A DNA stretch of 64,000 nucleotides from Stenopsyche tienmushanensis (taxonomy: Eukaryota; Arthropoda; Insecta; Trichoptera; Stenopsychidae): positions 496,001-560,000 of the forward strand of contig WACJ01000186.1 of NCBI GenBank assembly GCA_008973525.1, given 5' to 3'. This document shows, in pieces, positions 21,316 to 34,372 of this stretch; within the stretch, counting starts at the first letter, position 1, and each line of letters starts with the position of its first letter. The position numbers and the translations under genes are program-made. Under the pieces are notes generated by a model. It had not been told where the DNA came from. It was given only the letters and a program-made list of their open reading frames with translations, and searched no databases.

Positions 21316-24300
21316 CAAGTCAATTTTAGTTTGATTTGATTAATTTTTTGCATTAATTAAGCTTAAATTACAAAAATTGATATTTTTTTAAAATAATATT
21401 CTTCATAATAGACAATAAAAACTGTTGATATTTAAACGAATTTGCGTCATTTGTGCTTGTTACAAACGATTTCAACTGTATTTTGACGTTTTTCTTGTAT
21501 TATTTGCAGATTTTTCACTTGATTTTTCATCATTTCCAAAATAAATATAAAAATGGATACATGCTGATCTTTCAGAAGAAATTGCAATGGTTTTAAGTTA
21601 ACTGCAAGAAGATATTTCGATCTTACACTTCGATTTTAATCTCAACCACTAGACTAGTCAAACCTCATAAATTTGCTCAATGTTGTTGGATTTCATCAAT
21701 CGAACAATGGTTTTATTTAAACATTTTAATTCAATTTAAGGTAGTTGATGCGTTTATTGTCTCCCAGGACGATAAGACCACCCCATACAATTCAACAACT
21801 TGCACTTAGTATCATTCTCGGACGCATACATAATCTACACAGGATATTTGCTTGCTGGGCTGGCGCATAAATATTCACCTAAAATTTATGTGACTTCATT
21901 GTATGTGTTTACTTTAATGTCTACCCATGGTCTTATTGCGTTTGTTTGGTTGTTCTTTATCAACAACCGGTGATAAAAGACAAAACCCCCACAAAGGTGA
22001 CCGAATAAAAGCGATTTAGGGCTTAGGCGATAAGCCCAAGAGAACTTGGAGATAAATTCTTTGATGACCAGCCATTATCTGGCTAAATCTATATAATCTT
22101 TCGTTTATTTGGCCGTTGAAAAAAAAACCAATTATAGACACAGTCGTGTATTTTTATGCGCCATTCATACCGGCAAGTTTTTTAACGACTTTTTTATGTC
22201 ACCTGGAGATGACGAGATCTTAGGGGTGCGGATTGTGTGTATCATATAATGGCAACCATTTCATCAAAATCGTAAAGATATTGCATGCCGAAAATATTGA
22301 TTTATATTTCTATGATCTATGTATTGTTGATTTTGAGAAACGATGAATCTATCGATAGTTCGTATTTAAATTTGATCGAGGGTATAAAAAAAAGGTTCTT
22401 GATCCCCTTTGGCTTTGTATGCGGAGGAAACGGGCACGCAAATCAGGTTATTTATACATTATTTTTTAAGAAGACCCCTCGTTTATTTTTTAAATAAAAA
22501 ACCAGTACCGGTAATGATACAGTTATGCTAATAGAAAAAATCATCCCCTGACACAAATACATTCGTCCAAGACTCTGAGAATAAACATCCCCGTGAGAAT
22601 ATAGCGCGTAAAAAAATCTCGCATTAAAATTGAACAATGCATTCACTAGATTGCAAATGTGATGCCATTAAAATCATTATTAATCAAAAATGATTTTTTG
22701 CAATATAGTTAGAATGATCATCGTGTTTTGATTGAAGAATCATACTTTTTGTGGTATAAAATTGCAAATAATACAGCAATATTATTGTCGATTTTTTATC
22801 AATACTTTTTCAATTCAATTTTTAAGGGGAGTGAATCTTCAAAAATGCATAGCTCTCATTCTATAATGTCTATGATTTACTTCCGTTATGTGTCCAGGTA
22901 GACGTAATTGCACATGAGGACCATAGAATTGCATAGGGACGAAGATAATGCATCTTCACGTAACATCCTTTGGGGGGATGCTTCCTTTTTACATCCTGCG
23001 TGCGTATTTTTTAATGCACCTTATTTCCGCGTGAGATGGTCGTTTTTTTAGCATGACAATGGATGCAATTTTTTAATTTGAAATGCATACGAGTGTGACT
23101 TGATTTTTTATATTTTCTCACGCAGGGATGTGTACTTCTCCCCGAAGGTAGATGTATGGTTTATCTATTTTTTATCTATTGTATTGCTCATTGCATCTGA
23201 CCGAGAAGAGATTATTGTCCGATCTTATGGATTTTTTATATGGGAAAATCACTCGATAAAAGTCCAGGTGTACCACAAAATCACTTGAAGATCTCAAAGC
23301 AACTATGAGAATTGATCATGATTCATAATAATTGGATAAAATATTGATTTGATTTTCATTTAAGGGTTGATTAAGAATTAAATGGGGAAAAAATAATTAA
23401 TTCGATATGCTCAATGTTTAGAATAAAATAATCATTCCCGACGATGTGCGTTAATCATAGCAATAATTTAATCCTTTGTTATAACAAAATAAATTACATC
23501 CTGAACAAAAATGGTGACTAATGGACCCCATACACTATTTATATAAATAACGGATAAATGAGCTCTGTTGACGCGTTTGCTTACCGTGTCATTGTTTGTG
23601 CTTACCCCTAAAGTTAAAAAAGTGATCTAAAAAATATACCCACATTTTTTCATTTCGATAAAACACACATGCCATAAAAAACAATGGTAATTGTAATTTA
23701 ATCTGCATAAGGGCCCTGCAGTTCACCGCATTTTCGGGGGAGGCCCGGTCAAAAATTAACCCCATTTACCAACCCATGTGGGACAATTTTTTGCATCTCA
23801 TATAACCCTACACTTTTTTTTGATTTTTTATAACTTTATAGCTGAACTAGTTTTAATGTGAATCAAATTTATATCTGAATAGATTTTTTTGTTGTGGGTT
23901 TGGTTTTTAAATCAGAAATGGTGCAGCATTGTTAATATAATTTTGGTTTGATTTACAACATTTTGCATTATAAATTTGCAATTACTGTAATGAATTTATC
24001 AATTATAACCATGTACATCATAAATATTCTTAGAACATAGTTTGATTAAAAAATATGATAAAAGCTGATTCTAGAATATATTGAAGATATACACGAATTG
24101 ATGATGGAAGAACTGATTAATTGGAATTTGATGGAAATGACATCTAAAATACCCACAATTCAGATAATGATAGTAAAAATGGAAACGTGTAAAGCCTACT
24201 TATGATTTAAGTATTTTTCTTAGACGTACATGGATGAAAATATATTTCAACTTAATCTAGTTTTTTATATTAGTTCTATATTTATATAACTTAGAAATTT

Positions 24301-24510
24301 CCATAGGATGACATACTATATAATATCTAATATACTGAGAACAATTCGCTTAATTTTTTAATTTATCACATCCAGCCAGAATGCAGATGTCACCGTTAGC
24401 AAACTTGTACCCATATTATTTATCAGACAAACAAAGAAATGGATGTGTATAAAAAAGAGCGACTCACAACTGTCCCGTGGGGTCGAAGGGTTGACTTTTT
24501 TTCAACAAAG
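21316..24510. other. Non-coding stretch
   Basis: AT-rich sequence with ORFs at 22285-22497, 22452-22646 and 23100-23288 that lack domains. A patch at 22850-23090 has repeated TGCAT/ATGCA words similar to the octamer patch at 6690. A GC-rich patch lies at about 23705-23770. No repeat end was recognised. Confidence 0.45.
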
Positions 24511-24574
24511 TCGAAGGGACAAAGACGAAAAAAAACCGTTTTGAATTTGCCCTCCATGAAGGGGTTAGCCGGTG
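24511..24574 (+). CDS. Candidate internal exon, unknown protein
   Basis: A 64-base open stretch lies between TTTTTTTCAACAAAG (acceptor-like, with a T-rich tract) and GTAAGT (donor of full consensus, at 24575). Its translation is EGTKTKKNRFEFALHEGVSR with two bases left over. It would splice in phase to the candidate at 26411, completing a Trp codon. GC is higher than in the flanks. No family is recognised. Such a configuration can also arise by chance in a 64-kb window. Confidence 0.22.
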
Positions 24575-26410
24575 GTAAGTAACCTTCCGCATTTCAAAGC
24601 GGACATTTAATATTTGACCTTTTATATGTTGTGCAAACATAAAAAACGACATGAAAAAATTCCATTTAATAAAGGCAGGACAATAAATTACTAAATTGAA
24701 TCGTATACGGCGGACTTAAACAATGAGGGAAGACTGCTTAAAAAAATCCCTTCGTACGAAATGTGCTGGTGGATATTTAAAAAATGGCTCCCGTCTGAAA
24801 TGTGATTATTCATTTCTCTTTGGACTTTTATCAGGATGTAATTTAGTACTGTAGGGATTATGGTGGTCCAGGTGTTGGCCATATTTTTTACATAAATATA
24901 TCGAGATAATGTCGTCAATCTGTGTTTTAGGGTGATGCACAAATCCTTTTGCGCATCAGCGATTTTTCTAATGTTTATTGATTTTCTTTAAAATATAGAA
25001 CGCAGTCCAACAATGCTCATTTTTGCAATTGCATGTTATCTGTGCATAAATTGGGCAAACACGCATCAGAGAAGAAACAATGGTTGTTCAAAACCCATTG
25101 TATTATTTACGTTATAAGATTGGCTTTCATAGTTCATAAAAGGTCATTTCGTGTTGGAAAATAAATCCAGAAGCGGTAGATCAAACAAAATTAAGTATAT
25201 TACTCTGCATACGCTGTTATAATAGACGAGGATGCCATACAATCGACACTTTGCAAAAAGTTGAAAATTGTTCAATTAATATTGATGATGAAGATTAAAA
25301 GTCATGGGAATGATCCCTGGATCATCTCATAAGCCTCGTCTACTTTCAACAACAAATATTGCTCAATTACACTTCTTGCTCGTTAAAAAATCTGCATTAA
25401 AGCTGTTAAAACCCAGTAAACATGAAATTATTTACCACAAATATTATTAATGGAATAAGATATAAGAAAGACATTTTATATTTCCTCCTTATTAATTTTA
25501 AAATCTTATCAATATGGAATTTATCTCCACTATGTACCACTATTTTTCGATTAAATCTTATATTGATCATTTGAGAGTTTTGATAAGAAAAGTTTAAGTA
25601 GGAATTGTCACAATATCATTATGTTCGAAGGAGGCTGCGAGCTAAAATAATTGCTGAAGTTCTTCTATCTTCAGATCTCAATCATACCATTAAGTATCTA
25701 GTTATCCACAAATATAAAATTTGTCGAAAACACGTTGTTATCCATCCGTAAAAGCTTTCGATTGTAAATTTTTAATTATGTCTATCTTATAAAGTATTAT
25801 ATGGCGATCAAATAATAGGAATTCTGTTCTGTTGGATGTGATGGAAATTGATATTTTGTAACAGTCAGATATTAGCCTAAGTAAAAGATTTCTCTCGTGA
25901 TGATTATTTTCAAAGAGACCAAAGGTTGACTCGTCTCAACCCTTGTGTGTCATTCATTAATAGCAACTCATTGCAAGACCCGTTGCTCATATTCAGCGAT
26001 GAATGTGCAGTTAGATAATTTATCTGGACTTTCATCTAGCTGCATTCTTCGTCATCCAGGTCTTTCAATGAGATCTCATGTCTCCCAGCAATTCAAAGGA
26101 CCTCGCCAGCCATTCGAGCACAAATTCAATTAACATACAGTTATGCGACTTTTTTATGGCGAACTATCCCATGACCCTAGGATCCTTAGCGGCTCGCACA
26201 AAAGTTGATAAGTAAAAAAATAGAAAGGACACCTGAGGGTAATGCAATACGTGGGTACTCGGATTATTTTTTACGGTCCCACGTTCTCATGCCTGCCCCT
26301 CGAGCGGCCAGCATAGAAAATAGTCGAGAGGTAAAAAAAACAGCATGCCTTCGTCATCCGGCGAAGAATGGACCTAGTTTTTTACGCGGAGGAACTAGTT
26401 CTTTGTGCAG
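24575..26410. other. Non-coding stretch
   Basis: ORFs at 24691-24942 and 25945-26133 have no domain. The sequence becomes GC-richer from about 26200. No repeat was seen. Confidence 0.4.
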
Positions 26411-26499
26411 GACCCTGGCAAAGGAAGGGGATGGTCTGAAACACTACCCCGGGGGCGAAAACAAAAAAACGTTTGGCTACCGCCGGGACACTAGCTCTT
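26411..26499 (+). CDS. Candidate internal exon, unknown protein
   Basis: An 89-base open stretch begins after AGTTCTTTGTGCAG (a good acceptor) and ends before GTGAGT (a good donor, at 26500). It reads TLAKEGDGLKHYPGGENKKT, then FGYRRDTSS. It starts with one base, which complements the two-base end of the 24511-24574 candidate. It sits within the GC-richer island 26260-26580, where a 121-codon frame is also open. I do not recognise the protein. Confidence 0.22.
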
Positions 26500-26932
26500 G
26501 TGAGTGCATCTGCAGCATCGGGAATCCTTGGGGTAAAAAACGTCCGGACAAAAGGGACAAAAAGATTTAAGTGGGCTACGCGTGTAATGTATTCTACGGG
26601 CAAGTTTTTCTTGGATGCTGCGGTTGGAAGCTCTCGGTATAACGGTACAAATTGTAATTTTAAGATGTGTATCCCTTAATGAAACATGATTATGAACTTT
26701 TTAAGATCTTAAAGCATGGTTTTTGGTTTTAAACGACCATCATGCCAATTGTATCCATATAGTCTTGCACTCTTCATTGTCATGTCATTTTCATTTGCCA
26801 ATTTACGGCTCTGAATCAAAGTACCATTGTTTTTCATTTTTTTTCATGGATGGAATACCTGAAAGAATCTTTTGGTTTTCTTTCAACATGAAGTAATAGA
26901 AATAATAGTAATTCGAGAGGTAACATTAAGTT
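26500..26932. other. Island edge and non-coding DNA
   Basis: Frames at 26382-26603 (minus) and 26473-26679 (plus) overlap without domains. The rest is AT-rich. Confidence 0.35.
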
Positions 26933-27033
26933 TACCGCACCCGCCAATTTGACAGAATTTGATCTTCAAGAGCAAAATTACAAAAACCCTTCATATTATT
27001 TCTTTGTAGTGTTTTTTATTATCATTTATGAAG
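26933..27033 (+). repeat. Repeat flank shared with 3880-3983
   Basis: Beginning TACCGCACCCGCCAATTTGA, this is nearly identical to the flank of family B copy 1, down to TTTATGAAG directly before the TA. Confidence 0.75.
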
Positions 27034-27035
27034 TA

Positions 27036-27813
27036 CACTTAAACTTTTTTTGTGCGGTAGGATGCATTTCGCAGAAAATCGCACAAAAAAAAACTATAGC
27101 AAACATAGAAAAAGTGAAGACGCGTTATGGGATTTTAAAAACCGCATAACTTTGAAACAGTTATATAAAACATATCCAAAATTGCATAAAAAAAGTTTAT
27201 AAAAAAACAGGAAAAAAATAACATTTTAAGGACGTCTTGCATCATTGATAAAATTTTAAGGATGTCTGACATCTGACATCTACAAATGATGAAAAATAAA
27301 AAATAAATTAAATTAAAAAATGAGAAAAATATTAAAAAATAAAAAAAAATCAGTCAAGTAACTTTTTGTACTTATTTTGTCAGTTTTAGTTTTTTTTTTA
27401 AATAATAGAGGGCTTTATAGAAAATATTCGTACTCAGCTTGAAGTAAAATAATTATGTAATTGAAACTTGAGAAATGATGTCAACCAGTGTTGAAAAAAG
27501 TAGTTTCGAGAAAAAGGTGTTGAATTATTTAAAAATTCCTCTGGAGAATGTATTTTTAAAAGTCAAAACATAGAAAAAATGCAAAAAAACAACATCATTT
27601 TTTTTCAAAAATCTAAATCAAAATAAAGGGCGTGGTCATAATTCAGCGATAGCAGATGCAATATGATTTACACAGTCCCAAATTTCGGTTAGTGTTGATG
27701 CTTTAATTCCTACTTTATCCAAAATAACTCGATACGTACTCTTTATGAAATCAAAAAAAATCACTTTAAAAAAACCGCATAACTTCAAAATCGCACAAAA
27801 AGAGGTTTGAGTG
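27036..27813 (+). mobile_element. Family B copy 2, pogo/Tigger-like, 778 bp
   Basis: CACTTAAACTTTTTTTGTGC at the left and the inverse of CACTCAAACCTCTTTTTGTG at the right are flanked by TA (27034-27035 and 27814-27815). It is the longest family B copy. It contains the family's internal words GGACGTCTTGCATCATTG, GATGTCTGACATCTG and ACACAGTCCCAAATTTCGGT. On the minus strand near the right end a 65-codon frame is open, with no recognised domain. Confidence 0.85.
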
Positions 27814-27815
27814 TA

Positions 27816-30800
27816 ATACAAATAAATTCCCAATTTTGTATATTTTTCAGCTTTATAATTTAGATGTTACGTATGATTTATACCTTTCTCTCGTCTCGAT
27901 GATAACGAAATCAAACCTTATTTAAAGCGAGGATGAAATTGAAAATCCATGAATCTGAAAGTGAAGAGATTGAAGGAATCTTCATATAATGAAGAGAAAA
28001 ATTTATAGTATCAGAAAAATGATGTATTTTTGTCCAAAAATGAGGATATCTTATTATAGAAATTTGCCCTAATTTTATAGACAATAGATAATAGTGAATA
28101 AGAAAATATTTCAATTGATGAACAATTCATTCCTTCAAAAGCTCTAGGCCAATCTAGGCCACATATATTTTTACACAAAATTTTAGCTAATAGCCGATAT
28201 TAAAATGAAATATATTACACACATCTTGAAATCATATGCACATTAGTGCAGGGGTGGACGTTTATGCCAAGGGATGACTGGCCCATCTCGAAGTCCTTAT
28301 TCGAATAGTTGATGTACTTACATATTTATATATTTTTTTACGAATGGACTTAAACTCCACCAATTTTACTGGTATTACTAGAGGTAGGTATTTAAAAAAA
28401 GCTTTAAATCTAGTGCAAAATAGATGCTATTTTTGAATATAATCTTACATTGCTAAATGTATTGGAGACTCCTGCATTCTGGTTCATAAATATGAATTGA
28501 TATATAGCATAGAACTTCTCAATCAGCCAAAAATGCTTGGTGAAAACGTACATGAAGTTGTATATTGGCAGAAATATGATAAGCATGTGGTACCATAGGC
28601 TATATAGGATTAACAAGGTAATGGCACACATATTGTATCATCGAACATTGTAACGCTAAAATGAATTGAATGAACAGTAAGCATTTGAATTTTTCCTTTG
28701 GATAATTCTAACAGGGATAAATTTTATTAAATGGCTTTTTTTAATGAATTTTGATATAGATTTTTAATCGAATATTCTCAAATCCCGAATATTTCCCGGA
28801 TATATCGCAATCTCACCGATCTCCGCGTCCTAGCATTAAATCATTTCTGACATGTTGAAATACGTCCATCTGGACAGTGTTACAGGACATCGATTCTGGG
28901 AACCCAAACCTGCCATGGTCGTTTTTAGAAACGTCCCCATAAAAAATGTCCGAAAAAATGGTCTGAGGTCAGCAGGGTTGTGTGAAACAATTTTCTCCCT
29001 AATTTGATCTATCCACAAAAGGCGAGAACCTGCGCAAACATCGGAAGCATATGGTCCGCGTACCCTAATTTTGACAAATCGCTAAAAAGCAGGAAGCGCA
29101 ACCACTACAAATATATCGCATTTGACAATGATAAAAATATGAAAAATATAGATTTTTCGATCCAAATTCGGCGTACATTTAGCGGAAATTTGACCTCGCC
29201 GCTTCATATTTCGCAGCGTTCCAAATCAAAGGGATGCTCTTGAAGTGTTTATTTTATCCTGGCCTTGATTTTTTCCCCCCCTGAAAGAAATGGGTTTGTC
29301 TTGTTTATCTCCAGCAGTGATTTGGGTTCTTGAGACCATTTGGCTATCCGCAAAATGTGGACATACCATGAGACCTAACTGTAAATTTTAACAGGTGATG
29401 TAATCGAATCTTCTACCCCTCGACATATGGTGGTGTCGGCTTGGGATTAAAAGAACATCAATCGGGATTTACAAATGGAGCATTCTTGAGAAATATGAGA
29501 TTTCATCATTATTATAACGTCTTAAAGAATGCATTTAAAATGAAAATCATGAGAATCTGAATTTTTTTCGTACCTAACTTGATTTACATATTGTACCATA
29601 TTTTCGTTTTAATGACTGAAAAATATTTTTTTCTATTAAATAAAGAATTGTGTTTAAAATTATGTAATACAAAAATATTAAAACCTATTTGATGCAATAA
29701 TTGTGCACAAAAGTGCATCATTTTATATTTAACGCCATCTATGTTTATATGCATATATTACATATGATTCTAATAAGATTATTTCTCTATGAAGACGTTA
29801 CTCCATAACTGTTCAAATAAATAAGTTTTAAATTAAATGAAATAATCAAATTTATAAGCATTGATGATTTATGTACATGTTGATTGAAAAAAAAAATATA
29901 TGAATGACTTTTTCAACATATTAAGGGCCGTAAGGTTACAATATTGCAAGTGGAGGCATTCGATATCATAAAAATAATCTCCTCCCCAGGGAACATATCA
30001 ATGCTTCATTGTAAATGCGTCGTTTGGAAAAATGCCAGCGTCGATAAAAAGGACATAGTAAACTTTGATATTTAATACTTATTTATCAATTATTGATAAT
30101 AAACCTTACCACGTTGAGGAAATCTATTCGAAATATGCATTGTATTTTGAGACAATATATTAAATTTGTGTCCAGGAATTAAACCAATATTTTATAGAGA
30201 AAAAATATGATCAATAGTATTTTGTAAAATATTTCCAATGATTAGGTGATATTTTACATTGTCTACATTACTAAATTATTTGCTTTCTAACATGTGTTTT
30301 GATACCTAAAAGGAATTATAGTTTTAAAAGGCCAAGACCAGAGAATAAGAGAATGCATTTTTATTGCTGAAGATCAACCACCTTGTATACTTGAGAGAAA
30401 TACAGCAACTCCAATGGCGACTGAGAGGCGACAATCATTGCTTATCATAGGGTATGTTGAGCCCTTAAGAATTAATAGCAATTCCAGTTTGTAAATAGGT
30501 TCGTTAGCTCTTTTATGTGTTACTCTGAACTTGGAAGACATAGTAATAGGAACATTATTTTTTAAATCTTCCTGATCAGGATCAAAGTCCCTGACACAAA
30601 AGAAGAAATTATTTTATGAGACGATACAGACGTTGTTGAAGTAATAATCCAATATCATCGATTTCATAAAATGTATGGGTGGGGTTTTCTGAAAAATTAA
30701 TTGCAAATAATAATAAAAAATATTCTCTATAAATTAGGAAAAATAGGGAACCAAAAGACTGCTTCATCGTCTGTAGAATGCGCAACTCTGATAAAAAAAA

Positions 30801-30979
30801 TTGAGAGGAGACTTTCGCCAGACTTGGGATCAAGTTTTGGCCTTAAATTTCAACGAATCTCATTTAAATAAAAAGCTACATGCGATTCCAACAGGAATTA
30901 AAAAGGATTGCAAGGTTGAAAAATACTGGAAATTATTAAGATAGGTATCCTGACGAAGTACATTGGTGACTGTTTCATA
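27816..30979. other. Non-coding stretch with one GC-richer island
   Basis: The island 28790-29250 is GC-richer. It contains a plus-strand ORF at 29004-29243 (79 codons, basic, no domain) and an overlapping minus ORF. CCCCATAAAAAATGTCC at about 28938 is a CATAAAA motif. Elsewhere the sequence is AT-rich with small anonymous ORFs. Confidence 0.4.
28249..28262 (+). repeat. Possible hAT terminus
   Basis: CAGGGGTGGACG resembles the common hAT start CAGGGGTG. No opposite end or 8-bp duplication of CATTAGTG was found, so this may be chance. Confidence 0.25.
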
Positions 30980-31228
30980 GAATTTATCCAAATTTATCGA
31001 CTGATAATGATATGTGTAGTGAATGATATAATTAATCAATTTATGTTTATGCAAATAAATGACCGTATATTGTGTGCTATCGACAGTGTTTATTTATTTA
31101 TGTACAAGCTTCATACATGCTGCGACGGTTCTGACAGATAAGTTAATTTGTACGGATGATAAATGACTGACATACAAATATAGCATCTAAGTGTATGATG
31201 ATTTAAACTCAGCTCACTACTCAAAGGG
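30980..31228 (-). mobile_element. Family A copy 2, truncated
   Basis: Read on the minus strand it begins right after TTAA (31229-31232) with CCCTTTGAGTAGTGAGCTGA. It continues through AAGCTTGTACATAAATAAAT, CACTGTCGATAGCACACAAT and ATTAATTATATCATTCACTA to AAATTTGG. The pyrimidine-rich half of the family is missing. It is the only family A copy in this orientation. Confidence 0.8.
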
Positions 31229-31232
31229 TTAA

Positions 31233-33714
31233 TTGTATACATGTATTTGTGCTTAAAATAATTTCAATAAATTTAAACAATAACTTGAATTTCTATTTAT
31301 CTTTGTAGACGCAATTCACGAGAATAACAAAGTCTTCTTTTGAGGCCACGATTTTGCTCATCCGCGAGGTTTGAATGCAATCGCATAGGGAAAATAAGAG
31401 AGTAGATCAATAACCGACGGGAATACACATTTTTTCCGCCAGCTCCTTCATATCCTCATAATTGGAATTTCTCTCTGAGTAAAATAAAGATGTTGGTCAA
31501 GACCGTTCACTTTTCATTACTTCTTGAATACTTTCTAAATTCTTATTGGACCTTCTGCGATCAGATAGCGAACAGACCCACGCGAAACCGTCCACATATC
31601 GAGAGCTCTATGACTTAGAAGGGAGGGGGGGTTTAGAATTAAGTTAAGTTAAAATAATCTCTCAAATATTGGTACAGTAAAAAATCCAAACTATATTCGA
31701 GCCCGGCCTATTATAATAAGGGTCAAGAAATTTGTCATTTGATTGTAAATAGATTATTAATATTAAATATTTTAATGATGTTTTGCTATTATAATCATTG
31801 ATTTCTCCAAATTTTATGAATTGATTTTTTGTACAATACTTATCTTACTTGTCACCTCCCACTCGCGTATGAAATTTATTTGCATTTGGGGTGGACAATT
31901 AATTAATTTCGCAATCGAAAAAGGCCATCAACGTCGAAAATGAATGCAGCTTTCATTCAGAGATTAATATATATTAATTCAATTTAATATAAGATGATTG
32001 ATCATATATCAAAGCTTATGCGATTAGCCTCAACCGAACTAATATCCTGGACAAATGAAAATGCACGCTAAATTGCAGAAATGTCCAATGACGTCCGATG
32101 TTATCAACGCCACGAGTATTAGCACATAAAAGAGAAAGCTCCTCCAATTTAGGGATTTAGCAAGTCCGCGCAATATCTATAGTCCTACTGTAAAAAGTAT
32201 TAATTTTAATCGCCCATATATCGATCAGGCCCACCCGATGGAATAATGAGGTCTTTGTGCTAATTTGTTGGACGATCCATGACGGTGTCATTTGATCGCC
32301 ACCGGGTGTTTAGTATATCGCATGAGCTGATACGAGTACAAAGAGATTGACAGTGCGATTTTAGAGGGCATTAAAAAAGGTTGGCAAACAAAGGTTGCCC
32401 GCATGGTCGTCACATGGGCGCGGTGCTCGCCTACTTTGTCCGATGATTGCCTTATCTTATCAGGTCGTGGCGGAGGCTCTGTAAAAAAGGTAAACAGTCA
32501 GCCTCTGCGGCCTGGCCAGGACAAGAGACTGCTTTGTATAGACAGATATGAAATAGCTGACAGGGGTTGTCAACCGTGCACGGACAAACAAAGCGAAAAC
32601 TTATACTGGCAGCATTTTCATATTTTAATTATACTTATCGTATATTAACACACTTTCGTCGGGCGCTGGAGTAACATTCCGTGGGAGCATATGAGATCAA
32701 ATGATGTGCATTCAAATATGTAAACATCTCGAAGAAATTGGAGTAATCTTAACCTCTCTTATAATATCATCGCGTGATTCGTGTGTATATCAAGCGATAT
32801 GTATTTGTTTAAGCCTCCGCTCGGTTAAGCATGGTTTAATTGCAGTGAGCGAGACAGAATATTGTATCATCAGGGGTGACGCAATATTTACTATATTAAT
32901 ATAATTAATTATTCAAATGTTAAACTGGATATTACATATGCTGCTTCGGTCTCTATGCTCACCGGAAGTTTGCTTAAGGGTGGGGGCGGAGCCAAAGTAT
33001 TGCAAGATAACGTGTGGTCTCTGTTAGCAATGGCGTTTAAAAAACCCTACTGAAACGATGGAAGAATTCGGGATCAAACTCAAGGAAATCGAAAGATGGA
33101 TTCCATCCATTAAAGAATGTCCTCTCTATTTAGTGGATATATAGAGAGAATGAGCTGCATGAGCTGCTCCTGCATAAACAGCTTTATCAAAAGCGGGTTG
33201 GTATAGTGATTCTAGTATTGTAATATATTCATATTCGGACTGTGTGAATCCATTTTTTCAAGATTTGATTTTCTAATTCTGAGGAAATAAATATCGAGTT
33301 GATTTTTTGTGATTATTTAAACAAAATTTCGATTTGCTTCGGTTAAAAACTCAAGTGTTGGATGTGGTAAAACTTTCATCCAAAGTCCAAAATCACATTT
33401 TTCTCCATCGAAGCAACAAGTAGCCCAGTATAATTGTGCTGGAATATGATTTCTTGAAGCATTTAGTTCGATTCCATTAACCGATATAACTACACCACAT
33501 TACGACAGTTTTCCTAGCGTCAATAACTCATCTTAAATTACTCTTTTCGATTCACCGCAGAGACATAAAAGCACTTTCCGACTGGGATTTGATTGACAAA
33601 TAACCGATCTATTGCATATTTTTACTGCATTTTGATCACCTTTTCGTCATTGATCGAAAAAAATTCGTGTTTTTACAGGGCGTTGATTGAGTAGTATCCT
33701 TATTTATCCTAGTT
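31233..33714. other. Non-coding stretch with GC-richer island
   Basis: The island at about 32330-32640 holds a plus ORF (32403-32648, no domain) and CTTATCTTATCAG, a pair of GATA-type words. At 33056-33146 a short frame (MEEFGIKLKEIERWIPSIKE) is open after a GGGGGCGGAGCC patch; its origin is unknown. No repeat ends were recognised. Confidence 0.4.
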
Positions 33715-33719
33715 TACAG

Positions 33720-34197
33720 TTATTTCCCTTGGAACGAATTCTGATTGCAATATGTTCTCACTATCGAAAAAACAATGGGCATGGTCTTGATATTTGACTT
33801 TGACAGACGTGCCTTTTTAGGGCAATGGAAGTTAGGAGTTTTCCATTGGAAACTCTGCATTTTCATCTCAAGGTCATAGCTATATACCCAACTATTATCT
33901 CCAGTTACAATTTTGGCAATGAGGTCCGGATCTGCTTGACGACGATCCTTCAATTCCGTGCAAACCGAAATAAGATTTTTCTTCTGTTCGTCAGTCAAAA
34001 ATCTGTTTTTGGACATTCTGACCATTGTTCATTTTCAACCGACTCATTCCCGTTTTTAAATCGCTCATACCACTTGTAAACAGTCTTAAGAGTTACCACA
34101 TTATCGACATATACCAATTTAACATTTCATGTGCTCCTTTGGGATTTTTTTGCCACTTAAAACAAAACTTAATGCTAACGCGTTGTTCGAAATTCAT
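33720..34197 (-). pseudogene. mariner transposase, N-terminal and first catalytic part
   Basis: The translation starts MNFEQRVSIKFCFKWQKNP, matching the mariner N terminus (EQR-IKFC-KLGK). It continues with VTLKTVYKWYERFKNGNESV (HTH, WY-RFK-G) and, in another frame, CTELKDRRQADPDLIAKIVT, GDNSWVYSYDLEMKMQSFQW and KTPNFHCPKKARLSKSNIKT. The first catalytic Asp (TGDNSW) is kept. Frames change at least once between the HTH and the catalytic part. It stops after the MPIVF strand, so the DD34D triad is incomplete. Confidence 0.88.
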
Positions 34198-34202
34198 GAT
34201 GC

Positions 34203-34266
34203 GCGACAGACGCGATAAACACACGACTCACGCGACAGACGCGATAAACACACGACTCACGCGACA
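34203..34266. repeat. 29-bp tandem repeat, two copies
   Basis: The unit GCGACAGACGCGATAAACAC followed by ACGACTCAC occurs twice without mismatch (34203-34231 and 34232-34260) and begins a third time. It is far richer in CG than its surroundings and adjoins the start codon side of the mariner remnant. Confidence 0.9.
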
Positions 34267-34372
34267 TCCTGCTTTCAATCAAGCTAAAGAGATTTATTAC
34301 TTTCTTAACGTTTTCATGGACATACGGACGACATGCAATTGTACAATTACTTATGAGCGAACATAGTCACAA

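Larger units (their letters stand above)
33715..34266 (-). mobile_element. mariner remnant, 3' truncated
   Basis: A mariner transposase is readable on the minus strand from a start at 34197 down to 33720. The part after FFDIRGIV is lost, replaced by AT-rich DNA with stops, so the second and third catalytic Asp regions are gone. Upstream of the start lies a 29-bp tandem repeat in what would be the 5' untranslated or terminal region. Inverted repeats were not identified. Confidence 0.8.

Noticed and set aside
26205..26570. 121-codon plus-strand ORF
   Set aside because: As a whole it is not protein-like at its N-terminal part. Only the subsegment 26411-26499 with splice-like borders was kept, at low confidence.
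28980..29243. Exon-like frame in the 28.8-29.2 kb island
   Set aside because: All three plus frames and one minus frame look similarly plausible over short stretches, so no call is justified.
34203..34266. CRISPR-like repeat
   Set aside because: It is a direct tandem with no spacers, in a eukaryotic transposon context.
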